Position numbers and translations under genes: made by a program
In this document: piece after piece, positions 32,680 to 34,043 of the stretch
How the letters are laid out: every line of letters begins with the position of its first letter
Numbering within the stretch: the stretch's first letter is position 1
NCBI GenBank assembly: GCA_902603555.1
Contig: CACKVD010000010.1
Span: 1 to 34,043 of the forward strand
Length of the DNA stretch: 34,043 nucleotides
Direction: 5' to 3'
Origin: an uncultured Pelagibacteraceae bacterium
GTDB taxonomy: Bacteria; Pseudomonadota; Alphaproteobacteria; Pelagibacterales; Pelagibacteraceae
Notes under the pieces: model-generated
What the model was told of the DNA's origin: nothing
Databases searched by the model: none
What the model saw: the letters and a program-made list of their open reading frames with translations, nothing else

Positions 32680-34043
32680 TTGTTTAGTTTAATTGGATAT
32701 TATTCTTTAGTTTTTGGACTTTTATTCTCTTTTTTAATCGTTTTATTATCAATACAAAATTTTAGAGATAAAAATATTTTAAATGACAAAATAATTTCTT
32801 TAACTTTTTTTCAACTTTTTTTTGTTATTGTGAGTTTTTTGGGGCTAATTGCATCATTTGTAAACTCAGATTTTAGTAATGAAACTGTTTTTAATCATTC
32901 TCATACAACTAAACCTCTGTTTTACAAAATTTCAGGCACCTGGGGAAATCATGAGGGAAGCCTGTTATTGTGGCTGCTAGTATTAACATTATTCATATTC
33001 ATTTTTTTGCTGAGATCTAAAGATCAAACTAAGCAATACAGAATTTTAACTTTACTATTTCAACAAATTATTATTATTGGATTTTTTATTTTTATAATAA
33101 AAACCTCAAATCCATTTAATTATATTTTTCCAGTTCCTAAAGAGGGTCTGGGACTGAATCCTATTCTGCAAGATCCAGCTTTAGCCATTCATCCTCCAAT
33201 TTTATATTTGGGATATGTTGGATCATCAATAATTTTTTCTTCTACACTTGCTGCAACATCATTAGGTTATATTTCGAGAGAATGGGCAAAGCACATAAAA
33301 AAATGGGTTTTAGTATCTTGGATTTTTTTAACATTTGGAATTTTGTTGGGCTCTATATGGGCATACTATGAATTAGGATGGGGTGGTTTTTGGTTTTGGG
33401 ATCCAGTCGAAAATGTTTCCTTGATGCCATGGCTAGCTTTAACAACACTTTTCCATTGTATTTTAGTTTTAGAAAAAAGATTAATATTAACTTCTTGGGT
33501 GATTATATTGTCAATATCAACATTTGCATTAAGCATGTGTGGTACCTTTTTAGTAAGATCGGGTATTTTGAATTCAGTTCACACTTTTGCTAACGATCCA
33601 GAAAGAGGATTATTTATATTAATATTTTTATTTTGTTTAATTTTTTTAGCACTCTTTATTTTCTTCTTTTTTCATCGAGTGCAAAATAAAAATACCAACA
33701 GTTTTTTTTGGCTAAGTAAAGAAACATCAATTTTAATCAACAATTGGTTTATGATGTATTTTCTCTCGGTAGTTTTAATTGGCACAGTATACCCAATATT
33801 TCTAGAGGTTCTGTCTTCTGAAAAAATTTCAGTTGGTCCACCTTTTTATAATAAATTAATAATTCCATTTTTAATTCCCTTTTTGTTTGCCATGGCAATA
33901 GGTCCTAAATTGAAGTGGATTAAATCTAATTTAGAAAATAAATTATTTTTAATTATATTTTTTATTATTTCTCTTTTTCTTTCTATTTCTATAACTCGAA
34001 ACTTAAATAGTAGTTTTCTCATTAATACAGTTTTAATAGCATC
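32680..34043 (+). CDS. ccmF: Haem lyase CcmF (5' part, runs off the window; TTG start)
   Basis: About 454 residues are visible, with no stop before the window edge. CcmF attaches haem to apocytochrome c with CcmH. The frame opens FSLIGYYSLVFGLLFSFL after a TTG codon supported by an AGGAG sequence. It then carries SGTWGNHEGSLLLWLL, the periplasmic haem-handling motif WGGFWFWDPVENVSLMPW, DPALAIHPPILYLGYVG and CGTFLVRSGILNSVHTFA, all diagnostic. Around ten membrane spans are present so far. It follows ccmE by 3 nt in the usual System I order. Confidence 0.96.
   Translation, partial: MFSLIGYYSLVFGLLFSFLIVLLSIQNFRDKNILNDKIISLTFFQLFFVIVSFLGLIASFVNSDFSNETVFNHSHTTKPLFYKISGTWGNHEGSLLLWLLVLTLFIFIFLLRSKDQTKQYRILTLLFQQIIIIGFFIFIIKTSNPFNYIFPVPKEGLGLNPILQDPALAIHPPILYLGYVGSSIIFSSTLAATSLGYISREWAKHIKKWVLVSWIFLTFGILLGSIWAYYELGWGGFWFWDPVENVSLMPWLALTTLFHCILVLEKRLILTSWVIILSISTFALSMCGTFLVRSGILNSVHTFANDPERGLFILIFLFCLIFLALFIFFFFHRVQNKNTNSFFWLSKETSILINNWFMMYFLSVVLIGTVYPIFLEVLSSEKISVGPPFYNKLIIPFLIPFLFAMAIGPKLKWIKSNLENKLFLIIFFIISLFLSISITRNLNSSFLINTVLIA

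Overview
This window most likely comes from a SAR11-type alphaproteobacterium (Pelagibacterales, close to Candidatus Pelagibacter). I infer this from four things: the very AT-rich DNA with long A/T homopolymers; the Lys/Asn/Ile-rich proteins; the extreme packing, with almost no intergenic space and many stop-start overlaps such as TAATG and ATGA; and a gene set that includes alphaproteobacterial families (DUF2794, HspQ, IalB, the tsaD/hemC divergent pair, the ccmCDEF order). No insertion sequence, prophage, CRISPR array or integrase was seen. No stretch over 300 bases lacks a gene; the longest gap is about 180 bases (31136-31314).

Layout. 1-1213: end of a ubiquinone-pathway hydroxylase, facing a LON-domain protein. 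1244-1707: promoter, tRNA-Gly(GCC) and a pterin dehydratase gene starting 4 nt after the tRNA. 1697-5885 (minus): YggT-like membrane protein, rpe, a heparinase II/III-like protein and purH. 5919-10876: acetate module, with a two-subunit sodium/solute symporter (DUF4212 plus SSS) ending in a clear terminator, a conserved unknown gene, and acs with a lysine-rich N-terminal tail. 10889-14394 (minus): tsaD, a TPR-methyltransferase and an EVE-domain gene leading into acs; tsaD and the methyltransferase gene each carry a single-base frameshift at an A-run. 14451-18801 (plus): hemC, hemD, mscS-like, yggT, folD and two small membrane proteins.

18798-26207 is the most unusual part. A secreted metallo-beta-lactamase-fold hydrolase, a PQQ-type sugar dehydrogenase and an SDR lacking its catalytic Tyr run leftward. 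A photolyase of the FeS-BCP/(6-4) family that has lost two of the usual cluster cysteines, a 42-residue DUF2256 protein, a class I glutamine amidotransferase and a small membrane protein run rightward. Facing them is a second photolyase-like protein that begins directly with the FAD domain, followed by a PsiE-like protein and an unknown membrane protein. I read this as a light/flavin-related accessory cluster of unknown overall function.

26265-28996 (minus): aldo/keto reductase, IalB-like periplasmic protein, argG. 29080-31135: Bax-inhibitor-1-like, DUF2794, yciB and hspQ with a heat-shock-like promoter. 31153-31263 holds two strong inverted repeats (candidate structured RNA or operator). 31315 to the end: cytochrome c maturation genes ccmC, ccmD, ccmE and a ccmF that starts at TTG and runs off the window.

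All calls come from reading the sequence and remembered family motifs; no database search was run.
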